Source of the DNA: Chitinivibrionales bacterium
GTDB lineage: Bacteria; Fibrobacterota; Chitinivibrionia; Chitinivibrionales; JANQEN01
Length of the DNA stretch: 64,000 nt
Reading direction: 5' to 3'
Assembly: GCA_028278335.1 (NCBI GenBank)
Contig: JANQEN010000032.1
Span: 60,246-124,245 of the forward strand
Positions within the stretch are counted from its first letter, which is position 1. Each line of letters opens with the position of its first letter. Shown here piece by piece: positions 1 through 9,034 of this stretch. The notes under the pieces were generated by a model, which was not told the DNA's origin, did no database searches, and worked only from the letters and a program-made list of their open reading frames with translations. A program made the position numbers and the translations under genes.

Positions 1-334
1 GCACACAGCCAAACTTTGACAAAAAGGAGTTCTTTTCCAACTCCTCCTCAATCATATAGATTGAGCCAGGAACAGCCGGTTCCAGTATCTCTGAAAGGGC
101 ATTATGGATCTTTCCCAGCTTAATTGAAAGGGGGATATAGTTTTCATAGCGGGCAAAGTTAATACGTTTATCCTCATCCTCAACAAGACAGTTATCGTGG
201 ATCTCCTTTTCTGTCTCGCCATAGAGCTGCATCACCTCTAAGGGCAATTGCCCTCCCTTAGAGTATAGAAATTTCATCATTGCTCTATTTTCATTATATA
301 CGTTTGTCAAGGGATCATAGGTTAGCTCTTCCAT
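1..334 (-). CDS. Hypothetical protein, N-terminal part (runs off the window)
   Basis: An open frame of 111 codons starts at an ATG (332-334 on the complement) and continues past base 1. An AAGGTGG ribosome binding site lies about 7 nt upstream of the ATG, which fixes the start. The visible part begins MEELTYDPLTNVYNEN and is soluble, acidic and mostly helical. It has no signal peptide and no motif I recognise. It follows two other small minus-strand genes with gaps near 100 nt, so it may be the third gene of an operon. Function is unknown. Confidence 0.6.
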   Translation of the reverse strand, partial: MEELTYDPLTNVYNENRAMMKFLYSKGGQLPLEVMQLYGETEKEIHDNCLVEDEDKRINFARYENYIPLSIKLGKIHNALSEILEPAVPGSIYMIEEELEKNSFLSKFGCV

Positions 335-434
335 ACTATTGCCACCTTTTATAGATAGTGTGATTTTTCTATTCTACTTTTTAGGGATGCTTCTTGTGTG
401 TTTTAATGGTTGTATCTAACTATTCATTATTACT

Positions 435-764
435 TTACAAAACAATATTTACCGCAGCTTGTACAGCCTTATAAAACACACCCATGGCAGCATTAACGGC
501 ATTTTGTACCGTGGCTTTTGCAAAGATCTGCATGGTAATCAATTCAGTCTCGACAACAAGTTTCTCCCGCTCAATTTCTCCGGCAAGCTCATCATCATCA
601 ATATCGCCATTCAATCGAGCCATGGCAAGCTCCTCTAAACTGGCTCGCTGTTTTTCAAAGATCTCTCGACCATAGGCAGCAGCGTTTCCGGCTCCATCAC
701 CAATAGCCGATGTAAATTGCCCAAGCATCTCCTCTAAAACTGCTCCCACATCAAACTGTCCCAT
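435..764 (-). CDS. Small helical hypothetical protein (109 aa)
   Basis: This 109-residue protein has a good AAAGGA ribosome binding site 7 nt before its ATG. It is predicted to be almost entirely helical: a Gly/Ala-rich N-terminal third, an acidic charged middle (residues about 50-70) and an Ala/Val-rich amphipathic C-terminal third. There is no signal peptide or recognised domain. It sits between a putative lipoprotein upstream and the partial gene downstream on the same strand, suggesting a small operon. I do not recognise the family. Confidence 0.55.
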   Translation of the reverse strand: MGQFDVGAVLEEMLGQFTSAIGDGAGNAAAYGREIFEKQRASLEELAMARLNGDIDDDELAGEIEREKLVVETELITMQIFAKATVQNAVNAAMGVFYKAVQAAVNIVL

Positions 765-859
765 GATTAAATCCTTTCTTATAGTATTACTTGACTTTCA
801 AATATTTTTTGTGCCCTCATTCGGCATATTCCCTTTGGTTTTTATTGACAGGTTAAAAA

Positions 860-1297
860 TTATTTAGCCTGTTCACCTTTTATGAGGGCAATAAACACTC
901 GTTGAAACTGTTCTCTATGTTTTTTAATAATGAAATCACTGACAAAATCCTTTTCCTTATGTTTCTTACGATCATCTTGCCACAATTTCAGTGCAATCTC
1001 ACACTGCTTAGTGGTCTCTTCATTTTTTTTACGCATCCCATTTATAACAACCAAATTTTGAAGACTACTCTCAATTTCTAGATAGTCATTACGAAAGGTT
1101 ACATAGGTCCGCTCCTCCTTCGGTACATCCTGCAGTTTTAAATAGAGTAGTTCGATCTTCTTATGAACGGCTATAAATTCGTCCATGACCTCTTGGTCAA
1201 AGGCTGCAAGCATACGAAATGTGCAACTTGAGAAGAGTAAAACAATAATAGGTATAAGAGAATAGACCAGTAGCGTACGTGTTTTTGTAACCACCAA
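860..1297 (-). CDS. Putative lipoprotein, helical (145 aa)
   Basis: The N terminus carries a hydrophobic segment (residues about 9-24) ending in a lipobox-like LFSSC, so the mature protein probably begins at a lipidated cysteine near residue 25. The rest is charged, Lys/Glu-rich and predicted helical, with no known domain. It is the first gene of a possible minus-strand operon with the 109-residue protein and the partial gene. The 320 nt upstream (1298-1620) is AT-rich and I see no gene in it. Function is unknown. Confidence 0.6.
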   Translation of the reverse strand: MVVTKTRTLLVYSLIPIIVLLFSSCTFRMLAAFDQEVMDEFIAVHKKIELLYLKLQDVPKEERTYVTFRNDYLEIESSLQNLVVINGMRKKNEETTKQCEIALKLWQDDRKKHKEKDFVSDFIIKKHREQFQRVFIALIKGEQAK

Positions 1298-1656
1298 AAC
1301 CTCCTGGGTGTTAGGATTATATTCTTCAATTAGTTATAAAGAAACAGGCAGCCTATAGCAGTTCAATTCAGATGTGACAAAAGCAATTAGCTGATAGGAA
1401 TTTCAACAATGAAAGTAATATAAACGTCGAGTTTCGAAAACACAAGCAAAATAAGTTAAATTTATACAATTCATGAAGATAGCGTGGTTTTCTGCGCTCA
1501 ATTATAAAAAAACACCCTATATTTATTAAATCCTATAACACTGATATTCTTACCTTTTAATTCCCTAATAGATATCAAACTTTGCTATCAATGGGTATGA
1601 TGAAGAGATGGTGCATACTGTTTGCCAAATTTTCCGTTACTGCATTACAAAATTGC

Positions 1657-1795
1657 GGGGGAATCAGCAAGATCACCTGAGTACCTTTGTTATCTGCTTG
1701 CCATTAAAAACGGGTTTGCTGATAAAGCAAAACCGGTTTTAATGATGCAAGCAGTTAATAGGTACGAAGGAAGCTTGCTGTGGGGGTCCTCCCCC
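1657..1795 (+). ncRNA. Candidate structured RNA 'element I', copy 1
   Basis: A 139-nt intergenic sequence, highly similar to 20571-20711, folds as nested helices. These are CAGCAAG (1665-1671) with CTTGCTG (1774-1780), GTACCT (1681-1686) with AGGTAC (1760-1765), CTGCTTGC (1694-1701) with GCAAGCAG (1747-1754), and a long apical stem 1702-1744 closed by a GATA-type loop. The 3' end is a GGGGG/CCCCC hairpin (1782-1795) followed by a T-rich stretch, terminator-like on the plus strand. A 5' GGGGG (1657-1661) could compete for the same CCCCC. The element ends about 120 nt before a GGDEF gene, so it could be a leader. However, copy 2 does not precede a gene on its strand, so a free-standing RNA or mobile repeat is equally possible. 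The stem sequence also reads as a short ORF, which I reject. Confidence 0.6.
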
Positions 1796-1915
1796 GAATT
1801 CTTCTTTTTACAACTTAGAGTGAGATAAAAATATTGTAAAACCTTTAAATTATTGAAGAAACAATTATATAATAAAGAAAAATTAACTAACTATGCTATT
1901 CATTTGAGCTAACGA

Positions 1916-4231
1916 ATGAAGAAACGAATTACTATTGGCTTTTTAGTGGGCCAATTAGAGGAATTCTATAACTCATTGTTATGGCCCGGTATTGTAGATG
2001 CGGCCGAGGAAAATGACGTTAACCTTATACTCTTTACCGGTAAAGAGCTTGGGTCCCACTACAACTATTACTATCAACACCATGTATCCTACGATTTTGC
2101 TACGAAGGAGAATGTCGATGGTATTTTACTCTCTTCATCAGCCTTCATGAATTACTATGGTCTTGATGAATTTAATAAATTTTTACAAAGATATATGCCT
2201 CTTCCTCTCTGTCATATTGGCGCAAAGTTTCCCGGTGGACCGAGTGTCCTTGTTCAGAACAAAGCTGGTATTGTCCAAGCAATAGATCACCTTGCCCAGT
2301 ATCATAACTTTAAAAAGATCGCCTTTATCAAAGGGCCCGAGGCAAACGAAGAGGCGATTCTTAGGTTCAATGGATATATCGAAGGATTGCAAAAAAACGG
2401 TTTGGAGTTCAACCAAAGACTGGTTGCACCGGGTGACTTTATTGCCCACACCGGAGCCAAAGCAATTGATCTCTTATTGGACAAGCGGCAGGCCTCCTTT
2501 GACGCTATTTTAGCAGCCAATGATGAGATGGCACTGGGTGCCATGAAGGCACTGAAACAGCGTGGAATAAATGTTCCTAATGATATTGCTATTGTTGGCT
2601 TTGATGATCTTGACGAAGGTAAAATAAGCATACCCACCTTAACCACAGTAAAACAACCGGTATACGAACAGACCAAAAAGGCCACTGAATTATTGATCGC
2701 AAAAATCAACGGTGAAGAGGTTCCCGATGAAATTGTTCTTCCCACCCAACTCGTGGTACGACAATCCTGTGGTTGTGTGATTGACAAAGAGAGTCTTGGT
2801 GAAAAAAAGTATACCCTTGTGCAATTAAAATCAAAATCCATCTCCGACCATCTTCTGGAATACAAGGATCCCTGTGTCAAAAGCATTTTTAAAGCTCTGG
2901 AGCCCTTAGACATTACCAATGACAGAAAGAGTAATATTCGAAGATTGGTCAATCGATACCTTTTTATCAAAAAGAGTACTAAGCTTTTAGCTCAGGACTT
3001 TCTTATTGAGCTTACCAATATTCTTATCAAAGAGAATAGTATTGGTCATAATATTACCATGTGGCATGATTTTATCACCATTATTCGAAAAACCTTTATT
3101 AAAGTAATGCCCCACTCCTTGGAGTTATCGCTCTTTGAGGATCTCTTTAGTCAATCCCGAGTTATCATCAGTAACATGGCCCAGCTCCAAGGGCAGGCAA
3201 CAGCAAACAAAACAATATCCCATCTATTAAGTCTTCGAGATATACTACAAAAACTGATCTCCTCCTTTGATGTTGAACAAATAATGAAGATCATAGCTTC
3301 GGAGCTGCCAAAACTGGATATTCATAGCTGTTACATTTCTCTCTATGAAAATGTTGTGAGACAAACCAAAAAGAGCAAATGGAAGATGCCAGAAAAATCA
3401 ACCTTAATGGCAGCTTATGACACACAAAGAAAAACTAGAACCAGGACAGCACGCATTAAGAAAAGTAAGGAGCCCTTTGACACCATAAATCTTGCTCCAA
3501 AGGGTGCGCTGCCTACCAATAGAAGGTACACCTTAGTATTAAAACCACTCTTTTTTAGAGAAGAGCAATTTGGTTTTATACTCTTTGAATTTTCTCGCAA
3601 AGAGTCAACCGTATTCGAGACACTCCGTGTACAGATCAGTAGTGCACTTAAGGGTGCAAGTCTTTTAGAGAAGGAGCGAAAGCTCTCCATTGACCTTCGA
3701 GAGGCCCTTGATGCTTTACAAGACTCAAACTGCAAATTAGAGAATCTCTCTATAACGGACGAGCTGACAAAACTTCATAATCGACGAGGTTTTATCACCT
3801 TAGGCAACCAGTACATCAATTTAGCAAAAAGAATTGAAAAGAATTTTTTAATCATATTTATTGATTTGGATGGTTTAAAGGAGATCAATGACAATTATGG
3901 TCACAACGAAGGTGACATCGCACTGATTGCGATAGCCGACACCATTCGCCGTACCTTTAGACTTTCCGATATCATTGCCCGCTTAGGGGGCGATGAGTTC
4001 ACGATTATTGCCATGAATTGCGATATGGCCAACTACCCTGTTGTGGAAAAGCGACTTAGGGATAACGTGGACGACCTAAACAGGAATTCGAACAAACCCT
4101 ATAAAATTGATTACAGTATGGGTGCTGCCATATTTGACATCACGAAAAACAGATCTCTTGAAGAGGTGATTATGGAAGCTGACAAACGGCAGTACGAGAT
4201 TAAGAAGTTAAAGAAGAAAAATAAACAATAG
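1916..4231 (+). CDS. Diguanylate cyclase with LacI-type sugar-binding sensor domain
   Basis: This 771-residue protein makes cyclic di-GMP from GTP. Residues 1-285 resemble the ligand-binding domain of LacI/periplasmic-binding regulators. There is no signal peptide and no DNA-binding helix-turn-helix, so sensing is probably cytoplasmic. The middle (about 290-610) is helical and may include a GAF-like fold. Residues about 630-771 form the GGDEF domain with an intact GGDEF at 691-695. An RLSD at 682-685, exactly five residues upstream, matches the RxxD product-inhibition site. The coiled-coil-like segment before the cyclase fits signal transmission. Structured element I lies just upstream. No strong ribosome binding site is visible at the ATG. 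The ligand is not deducible. Confidence 0.88.
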   Translation: MKKRITIGFLVGQLEEFYNSLLWPGIVDAAEENDVNLILFTGKELGSHYNYYYQHHVSYDFATKENVDGILLSSSAFMNYYGLDEFNKFLQRYMPLPLCHIGAKFPGGPSVLVQNKAGIVQAIDHLAQYHNFKKIAFIKGPEANEEAILRFNGYIEGLQKNGLEFNQRLVAPGDFIAHTGAKAIDLLLDKRQASFDAILAANDEMALGAMKALKQRGINVPNDIAIVGFDDLDEGKISIPTLTTVKQPVYEQTKKATELLIAKINGEEVPDEIVLPTQLVVRQSCGCVIDKESLGEKKYTLVQLKSKSISDHLLEYKDPCVKSIFKALEPLDITNDRKSNIRRLVNRYLFIKKSTKLLAQDFLIELTNILIKENSIGHNITMWHDFITIIRKTFIKVMPHSLELSLFEDLFSQSRVIISNMAQLQGQATANKTISHLLSLRDILQKLISSFDVEQIMKIIASELPKLDIHSCYISLYENVVRQTKKSKWKMPEKSTLMAAYDTQRKTRTRTARIKKSKEPFDTINLAPKGALPTNRRYTLVLKPLFFREEQFGFILFEFSRKESTVFETLRVQISSALKGASLLEKERKLSIDLREALDALQDSNCKLENLSITDELTKLHNRRGFITLGNQYINLAKRIEKNFLIIFIDLDGLKEINDNYGHNEGDIALIAIADTIRRTFRLSDIIARLGGDEFTIIAMNCDMANYPVVEKRLRDNVDDLNRNSNKPYKIDYSMGAAIFDITKNRSLEEVIMEADKRQYEIKKLKKKNKQ

Positions 4232-4261
4232 ATTTAAATATGATTATAAAGTTATTTGGGC

Positions 4262-4333
4262 GATTCTCGCTTCGCTCGACCAGGCTGCTCCAGGCTCCGC
4301 GTTCGCTTCGGTATTTTTGCAAAGCAAAAATAC
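4262..4333. repeat. GC-rich intergenic repeat with perfect 10-bp inverted repeat
   Basis: A GC-rich island of CTCGCTTCGCTCG style in an AT-rich spacer. It ends in a perfect inverted repeat, GTATTTTTGC (4311-4320) and GCAAAAATAC (4324-4333), separated by AAA. It is probably a dispersed intergenic repeat. Similar short CGCTTCGCT islands occur near 17620 and 52290. It could also act as a transcription stop downstream of the cyclase gene, but there is no clean T-run. Confidence 0.5.
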
Positions 4334-4464
4334 TGCTCCGCACCTTCCACATCCTTATCGCAAAAGAAAAAAAGATTGTCGAATGTCAAAAGTTGAAATT
4401 TGAATAAAACATCCTCGTTTTATGGCTGAATGCCGGATTAAACAAAATATGTGTTTAGCTCTTC

Positions 4465-4564
4465 GGGTTAACCAGGTGAAGGGTTTAGTCCTGCGCCAGC
4501 GGGACCGAGGCGGAAGAGCCGAGCCCGGAACCACGGCGACCTGAGCATAGCGAAGGGAACCCCC
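4465..4564 (+). ncRNA. Candidate structured 'element II', copy A (100 nt)
   Basis: This block aligns without any gap to 17329-17428, with 82 of 100 positions identical by my count. It can fold with GGGTT (1-5) to AACCC (94-98) and CAGG (9-12) to CCTG (76-79). GGGTTT (17-22) pairs with GAGCCC (57-62), enclosing two hairpins, 24-30/35-41 and GGC/GCC 45-56, as a three-way junction. The two arms before and after the junction vary between copies. Strand is assigned arbitrarily. It lies in the 515-nt gap between the cyclase and the LRR gene; the rest of that gap is AT-rich without a gene. Confidence 0.5.
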
Positions 4565-4746
4565 AAAAACTTTTACTGCAAAATTCATTTTTTAATAGAT
4601 CACACCAAACTATTTTTTTCAATTCTATCTATCATTTTTTTATACTTATATAGCTATAGTCTTAGGTTAAAGCCCCTAACACCACTCAATTGAGTATATT
4701 TATTATGGAAACACTTTAAACCAAATGCATAACAAATAATATAGAT

Positions 4747-6480
4747 ATGATTAACAAACCAGTATTTACTATTAGTTTCTTACTAATTCTCCTAATAAAT
4801 AATGTTATATCCCAGGATTTTGTAAAAGACACTCTTGCTGTGCGGGCAATCCTTGACACTAATGGATTGGACTCTATATCGGTGAGCGCTGTTTCTGATT
4901 CGGTCAATGGTAGGATAACCTCTCTTTCTCTGGGCAATCGAAAGCTAATATCGCTTCCTGTAGCAATTAAAGAGCTTGATGCTTTAAGAGAGCTTATGCT
5001 CTTTAGCAATGCCCTATCAGAGATACCTATAGAGATTGGTGCCTGTACTAATATCAATCAGCTTTCCTTAGCATCAAATCAACTTAAAACGATTCCTAAG
5101 GAGATAGGCAATCTTACGCACCTTACCCATCTTTGGCTCAACGACAATCAGCTCATCTCATTACCCCCTGAAATTGGTTTACTGACAAACTTGATAGAAT
5201 TGCATCTTGAGGAGAATGAGCTTACCCAACTTCCTGAAGAAATAGGAAACCTTATAAACCTACCACACCTGCTCCTCTTTGACAACACACTATCATCTCT
5301 ACCTTCAAGTCTTGCCAACCTGTCAAGCTTAGAAGCGCTTGACGCAGCAGAGAATAATCTCACCACCATTCCAAAGGAGATTGGTTCAATCCAGTCATTA
5401 AAAATGCTCGTTCTTAATGATAACAAACTTGACAGCCTTCCCTCGGCCATTGGAAATCTTGCTGGTTTACAAAAGCTTCTTGTTCACAACAATGAACTCA
5501 CCAGGCTCCCAAGCTCTATTGGTAATCTTAGTTTAAAGCTAAATGAAATCAATGCTGGTAATAATAAACTTACAACACTTCCTTCAGAAATAGGAACCTG
5601 CTTAGCTCTTTCTAAACTCTTTCTGCAAAAAAATCAATTAGCCTCATTACCGAATACACTCTTTAATCTTCCAAAGTTGACCTGGCTTTATTTATTTGAC
5701 AATCAACTTACAGAGATCTCACCACTGATCACGAAATTGGATAGTCTACAGTATCTCAATTTATCTTCAAACCTTTTTGATAGTATTCCTTGGGATATAG
5801 GGTCTTGTATAAGCCTCAAATATTTAATGCTAAACAATAATAGATTAACCAGCATACCCAAATCGATCGGCTCTCTAGATAGCTTACAAATCATCCTCAA
5901 CCTGAGTCATAACAAGCTTACCGCGCTTCCAAAAGAGGTTGGCTTGCTAAATAAGTTGGAGCAGCTAGATATCAGCCACAATATCATAGCATCACTTCCA
6001 GAGGAGTTTGGTAATTTAACCTCACTGACTGATATCCTTGTCAATAATAATACATTGACCACCCTCCCCTCCACCATAACCTCAATTTCTCCACGGTTTA
6101 CATGTGACTTTGGCTTTAATAATCTTGATACAACAGCTTTGGGTAGTGCAGTAATCTCCTGGCTTAACAAGTACGACCATGATTGGTTAAAGACCCAAGG
6201 GGTGCCTATAATCATCCCGCAGAATATGGGTAAAAAATCAAACTATACTATTTTTATCAAGAATAATTGTATGACTCTTCACCTTAACAAAACGCATAAG
6301 GTTAACATACACATTGTAAATGCTCAGGGAAAAACAGTTGCTACATCTATGAACAAAAGACTCTCCCCTGGTATGCATACTATTGACTGGGACCATGATC
6401 ACCTGAGTACTGGCGTGTATTACCTCCATCTATTCGTTGATTCAAAAAGAGAAGTACACCGACTCATTCATGTTAAATGA
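4747..6480 (+). CDS. Secreted leucine-rich-repeat protein with T9SS-like C-terminal domain
   Basis: A signal peptide (residues 1-22) is followed by about 18-19 tandem 23-residue leucine-rich repeats (roughly 50-480) of the bacterial LxxLxLxxNxLxxLPxxI type. These make a curved solenoid suited to protein or surface binding. The last 75 residues form a small beta domain containing GVYYLHLFVDS and ending in HVK, the pattern of FlgD-like/type IX secretion sorting domains. The protein is therefore probably exported and anchored on the cell surface. It stands alone on the plus strand and stops at TGA, which shows that UGA is normally a stop here. Binding partner unknown. Confidence 0.88.
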   Translation: MINKPVFTISFLLILLINNVISQDFVKDTLAVRAILDTNGLDSISVSAVSDSVNGRITSLSLGNRKLISLPVAIKELDALRELMLFSNALSEIPIEIGACTNINQLSLASNQLKTIPKEIGNLTHLTHLWLNDNQLISLPPEIGLLTNLIELHLEENELTQLPEEIGNLINLPHLLLFDNTLSSLPSSLANLSSLEALDAAENNLTTIPKEIGSIQSLKMLVLNDNKLDSLPSAIGNLAGLQKLLVHNNELTRLPSSIGNLSLKLNEINAGNNKLTTLPSEIGTCLALSKLFLQKNQLASLPNTLFNLPKLTWLYLFDNQLTEISPLITKLDSLQYLNLSSNLFDSIPWDIGSCISLKYLMLNNNRLTSIPKSIGSLDSLQIILNLSHNKLTALPKEVGLLNKLEQLDISHNIIASLPEEFGNLTSLTDILVNNNTLTTLPSTITSISPRFTCDFGFNNLDTTALGSAVISWLNKYDHDWLKTQGVPIIIPQNMGKKSNYTIFIKNNCMTLHLNKTHKVNIHIVNAQGKTVATSMNKRLSPGMHTIDWDHDHLSTGVYYLHLFVDSKREVHRLIHVK

Positions 6481-6574
6481 TATCCATTACACATGCCATC
6501 ACTTCAAGGAAGCTATGATATATTTTAAATAGTAGAAAAACAGTTGTTCAATAATCCATCAAAAAGGGAAAGTC

Positions 6575-7105
6575 ATGAGTCAATCTATTACGCCCGTTCA
6601 AATAGGTAACCTTATTTACCATATTCGTGGAAAAGCTGTTATACTCGATAGTGACCTGGCAAAGATGTATCAGGTGGAAACCAAAGTCTTAAACCAAGCA
6701 GTACGTAGAAATATTGGAAGGTTTCCTTCAGATTTTATGTTCAAGCTGACAAAATCTGAATATAAAAACTTGATGTCACAATTTGTGACCTCAAACAATG
6801 GCCATGGAGGCCGTCGATATATGCCGTATGCTTTTACAGAGCAGGGAGTAGCTATGCTTTCCGGTGTATTAAACAGCGATATTGCTATTAATGTAAATAT
6901 CAACATTATGCGAGCATTCGTCCAGATCCGTCGACTTGGAATGACAGTTGTTGACCTCAAGCGAAAAATTGATACTATGGAAAAGAAATATGATAGTCAA
7001 TTTAGAGTTGTTTTTAAAGCTATTCAGCAACTACTTGATCCACCTCCAGTAAAAAAGAAAAAACAGAAAATGGGGTTTGGACCGATTAAGAAAAAAACAT
7101 CGTAA
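6575..7105 (+). CDS. ORF6N domain protein
   Basis: The 176-residue protein carries an ORF6N domain in residues about 8-120 (IHxIRGKxVILDSDLAxxY, then AFTEQGVAMLSGVL). This DNA-binding-associated domain is found in phage antirepressors and many free-standing bacterial genes. Residues 120-150 look coiled-coil, and the C terminus is a lysine-rich tail rich in KKKK. A GGGAAAG ribosome binding site precedes the ATG. Such genes spread with mobile elements, but no phage or integrase genes lie beside it. It is probably a solitary horizontally acquired gene of unknown target. Confidence 0.85.
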   Translation: MSQSITPVQIGNLIYHIRGKAVILDSDLAKMYQVETKVLNQAVRRNIGRFPSDFMFKLTKSEYKNLMSQFVTSNNGHGGRRYMPYAFTEQGVAMLSGVLNSDIAINVNINIMRAFVQIRRLGMTVVDLKRKIDTMEKKYDSQFRVVFKAIQQLLDPPPVKKKKQKMGFGPIKKKTS

Positions 7106-7212
7106 TATTTATTGCCATTATCCAGATTGATTGGTCACAATAAGTACCAAAGCATCCATTTCAAAGCTCTATGGTTTGTATGACATCGTTACCAAAAATC
7201 TTATAATGGCCT

Positions 7213-8718
7213 TTACCTCTGAACCCCAATAAAGACCTTATGATTTTGATACAAAGATTTTTTATGAAGCAGGCTTATCAGTCCAACATAAGTTCCGGAT
7301 CCTACTAAGCGCCCTTGGGAATTACGAACATCCCATACAAAAGTTAAAGCACTCTCTTGGGCAGAGATTTGAATCGGCTTAGCTTCAACGCCTTTGGCTA
7401 TCCTATTGCCAAGGGCGTCAAAAATATCCATTGTCGCATTCCAATTCTCAATAGAAACCGTACCAGAAAAATTGATTAGAACAAAAGCCCCTTGGTTTCG
7501 ATTAAGATTATAGGTGTTGATCAAATCTGAATTCAATGACAGGTCAGACAACCTGACCGGATTAAGAGCTCTAATATCCAAAGACCAGGGGTCTACAACA
7601 AAAATTTCTACCGTATCAGTTAATGTGTTTCCAGCGGTATCAGTATAGGTTGCCCAAATATACACTACAGTTGGTGCCTTTGTTGGTCTAAAATATGCCG
7701 AATCCCTTTCCCAGGAAAAGGTAGAATCATGATTATAGGCCTTAGGGTCTATAAAACCCCACACAACTTCTCCAGGTAAATCTTTCAAGCTAACCTTACC
7801 CGTATCAGTCAGAATAATTGCATTGGCAAGAAGTGTATCACCGGGAGAAATAGTATCACCGGGCCATACATCGATTTGGAGTCTATTTGGCATAATACCA
7901 AGGATATTACTGGTGATCCATACCTGTGATTCAGTGGCCTGTCTCTCAGCAAAAAAGAACTTAATTTCAAAGGGTTCCCCTAATGCCAATCCCAAGTTTT
8001 GTGCAAGAGCATCTAAATTGATATTATCCGTAACTGCACTATGCAACCCACCAATATCAAGAGCCAATTTGTTATTAATAAAAACCCATACATCATCATC
8101 ACCGGTAAAGGAAAAGGTGAGCCCCTCTCTATAGGTAAAGGTATCAACAAGCATCATAGTAAAGGAGTAGTTGTGATCATTTCTCTGCTCTGAACTATTC
8201 CAGGACCAGGTAGGTTCCTTACCAAAGCCTTTATCATCCAAGGGGAAAAAGGATTTGTTCTGGTATTCGTAGGTACCCAAGGGAATAGTTGTTCCATTAC
8301 CAATATGGATAAAGGGAAGAGAATCCTCAATTTTAATATTTACATAGGGATTTTCAACAACACCGCTTTCACTGAGAAAAGCACCGGTCTGGTGGTCATA
8401 GACGGGTTTTTTATTGGTTACCGGCTGCTCACCAGCTTCACTACTCCGAAACCAATTATTTAAATATTTACTGAAGTAAATTTTTGTTGCTCCAACTGGT
8501 AAGCCATCTTTATCTAACTCACCGGCGACCATGGATTTAGTGGCTGTGGTAGCTCCTGCATAGGTTGGATTAAAGTCAGGACAGGATCCTTCTGAGTGGT
8601 AGTCAAAATAGGTAACATGGATCCAATTGGTATCAGGATACTCAGATTTAGCACCTGTTCCGCTGCTAAATCCAATAAAAACTAAAATAATGATAATAAA
8701 TAGATTAAACTGTTTCAT
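7213..8718 (-). CDS. Fibro-slime domain surface protein
   Basis: I chose the ATG at 8718 because AGGGAAG lies 9 nt upstream and the signal peptide (MKQFNLFIIIILVF) then starts at once. A longer start at 8760 lacks this. Residues about 25-270 match the fibro-slime domain, a PA14-like beta fold containing FTGDDDVWVFINNKLALDIGG. The domain was described in Fibrobacter surface and slime proteins and is thought to bind carbohydrate. An Ig-like region (about 280-390) and a FlgD-like C-terminal sorting domain (about 410-501, GSGTYVGLISLL) follow. It probably acts at the cell surface. It is separated from the giant gene upstream by repeats, so it is probably transcribed independently. Confidence 0.87.
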   Translation of the reverse strand: MKQFNLFIIIILVFIGFSSGTGAKSEYPDTNWIHVTYFDYHSEGSCPDFNPTYAGATTATKSMVAGELDKDGLPVGATKIYFSKYLNNWFRSSEAGEQPVTNKKPVYDHQTGAFLSESGVVENPYVNIKIEDSLPFIHIGNGTTIPLGTYEYQNKSFFPLDDKGFGKEPTWSWNSSEQRNDHNYSFTMMLVDTFTYREGLTFSFTGDDDVWVFINNKLALDIGGLHSAVTDNINLDALAQNLGLALGEPFEIKFFFAERQATESQVWITSNILGIMPNRLQIDVWPGDTISPGDTLLANAIILTDTGKVSLKDLPGEVVWGFIDPKAYNHDSTFSWERDSAYFRPTKAPTVVYIWATYTDTAGNTLTDTVEIFVVDPWSLDIRALNPVRLSDLSLNSDLINTYNLNRNQGAFVLINFSGTVSIENWNATMDIFDALGNRIAKGVEAKPIQISAQESALTFVWDVRNSQGRLVGSGTYVGLISLLHKKSLYQNHKVFIGVQR

Positions 8719-8918
8719 AACTGGTACTTCCCTTAATAATGAATTGAAGATGATAGGCATGTTTATATTGTGGTAATATAATAATATATAAGTACGTTTA
8801 ACTTATAATCAAGTAAAAAGCAATATTGGACGGGGTAATTATCAAAACATAGGACACAGCCCCTCTAAATTGACAGTCTTTTGAATTAAGCCTTGAAATG
8901 TATTTTGTACGCTGCCTT

Positions 8919-9011
8919 CGAGAGCCTCAGGCAGCGGATTGTTAGTCTTTCCGGTGGCTGAGGCTCTCGGGATGTTTATTACTTCGGTGGCTGAGGCTCT
9001 CGAAGCCACCG
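8919..9011. repeat. Nested inverted and direct repeats
   Basis: CGAGAGCCTCAG (8919-8930) is exactly complementary to CTGAGGCTCTCG at 8958-8969 and again at 8991-9002, where the phrase CGGTGGCTGAGGCTCTCG is directly repeated. The second copy lies inside another hairpin, CGGTGGCT (8985-8992) with AGCCACCG (9004-9011). It is GC-rich against an AT-rich background and could act as a transcription stop between the giant gene and the fibro-slime gene. It could equally be a dispersed repeat element. A 71-codon open frame across it is discounted. Confidence 0.6.
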
Positions 9012-9034
9012 CTTTAACAAGATCATAGAAAAAT

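Noticed and set aside
1657..1795. Cyclic di-GMP riboswitch before the GGDEF gene
   Set aside because: Neither known c-di-GMP riboswitch class consensus is matched, and the second copy is not placed before a gene.
1622..1828. 68-codon open frame on the plus strand
   Set aside because: It lies inside structured element I, has no ribosome binding site, and the homologous copy at 20571 does not keep the frame.
6397..6412. Third copy of element I in the LRR gene
   Set aside because: Only about 13 bases (GATCACCTGAGTA) match; the flanks and stem are absent, so this is chance.
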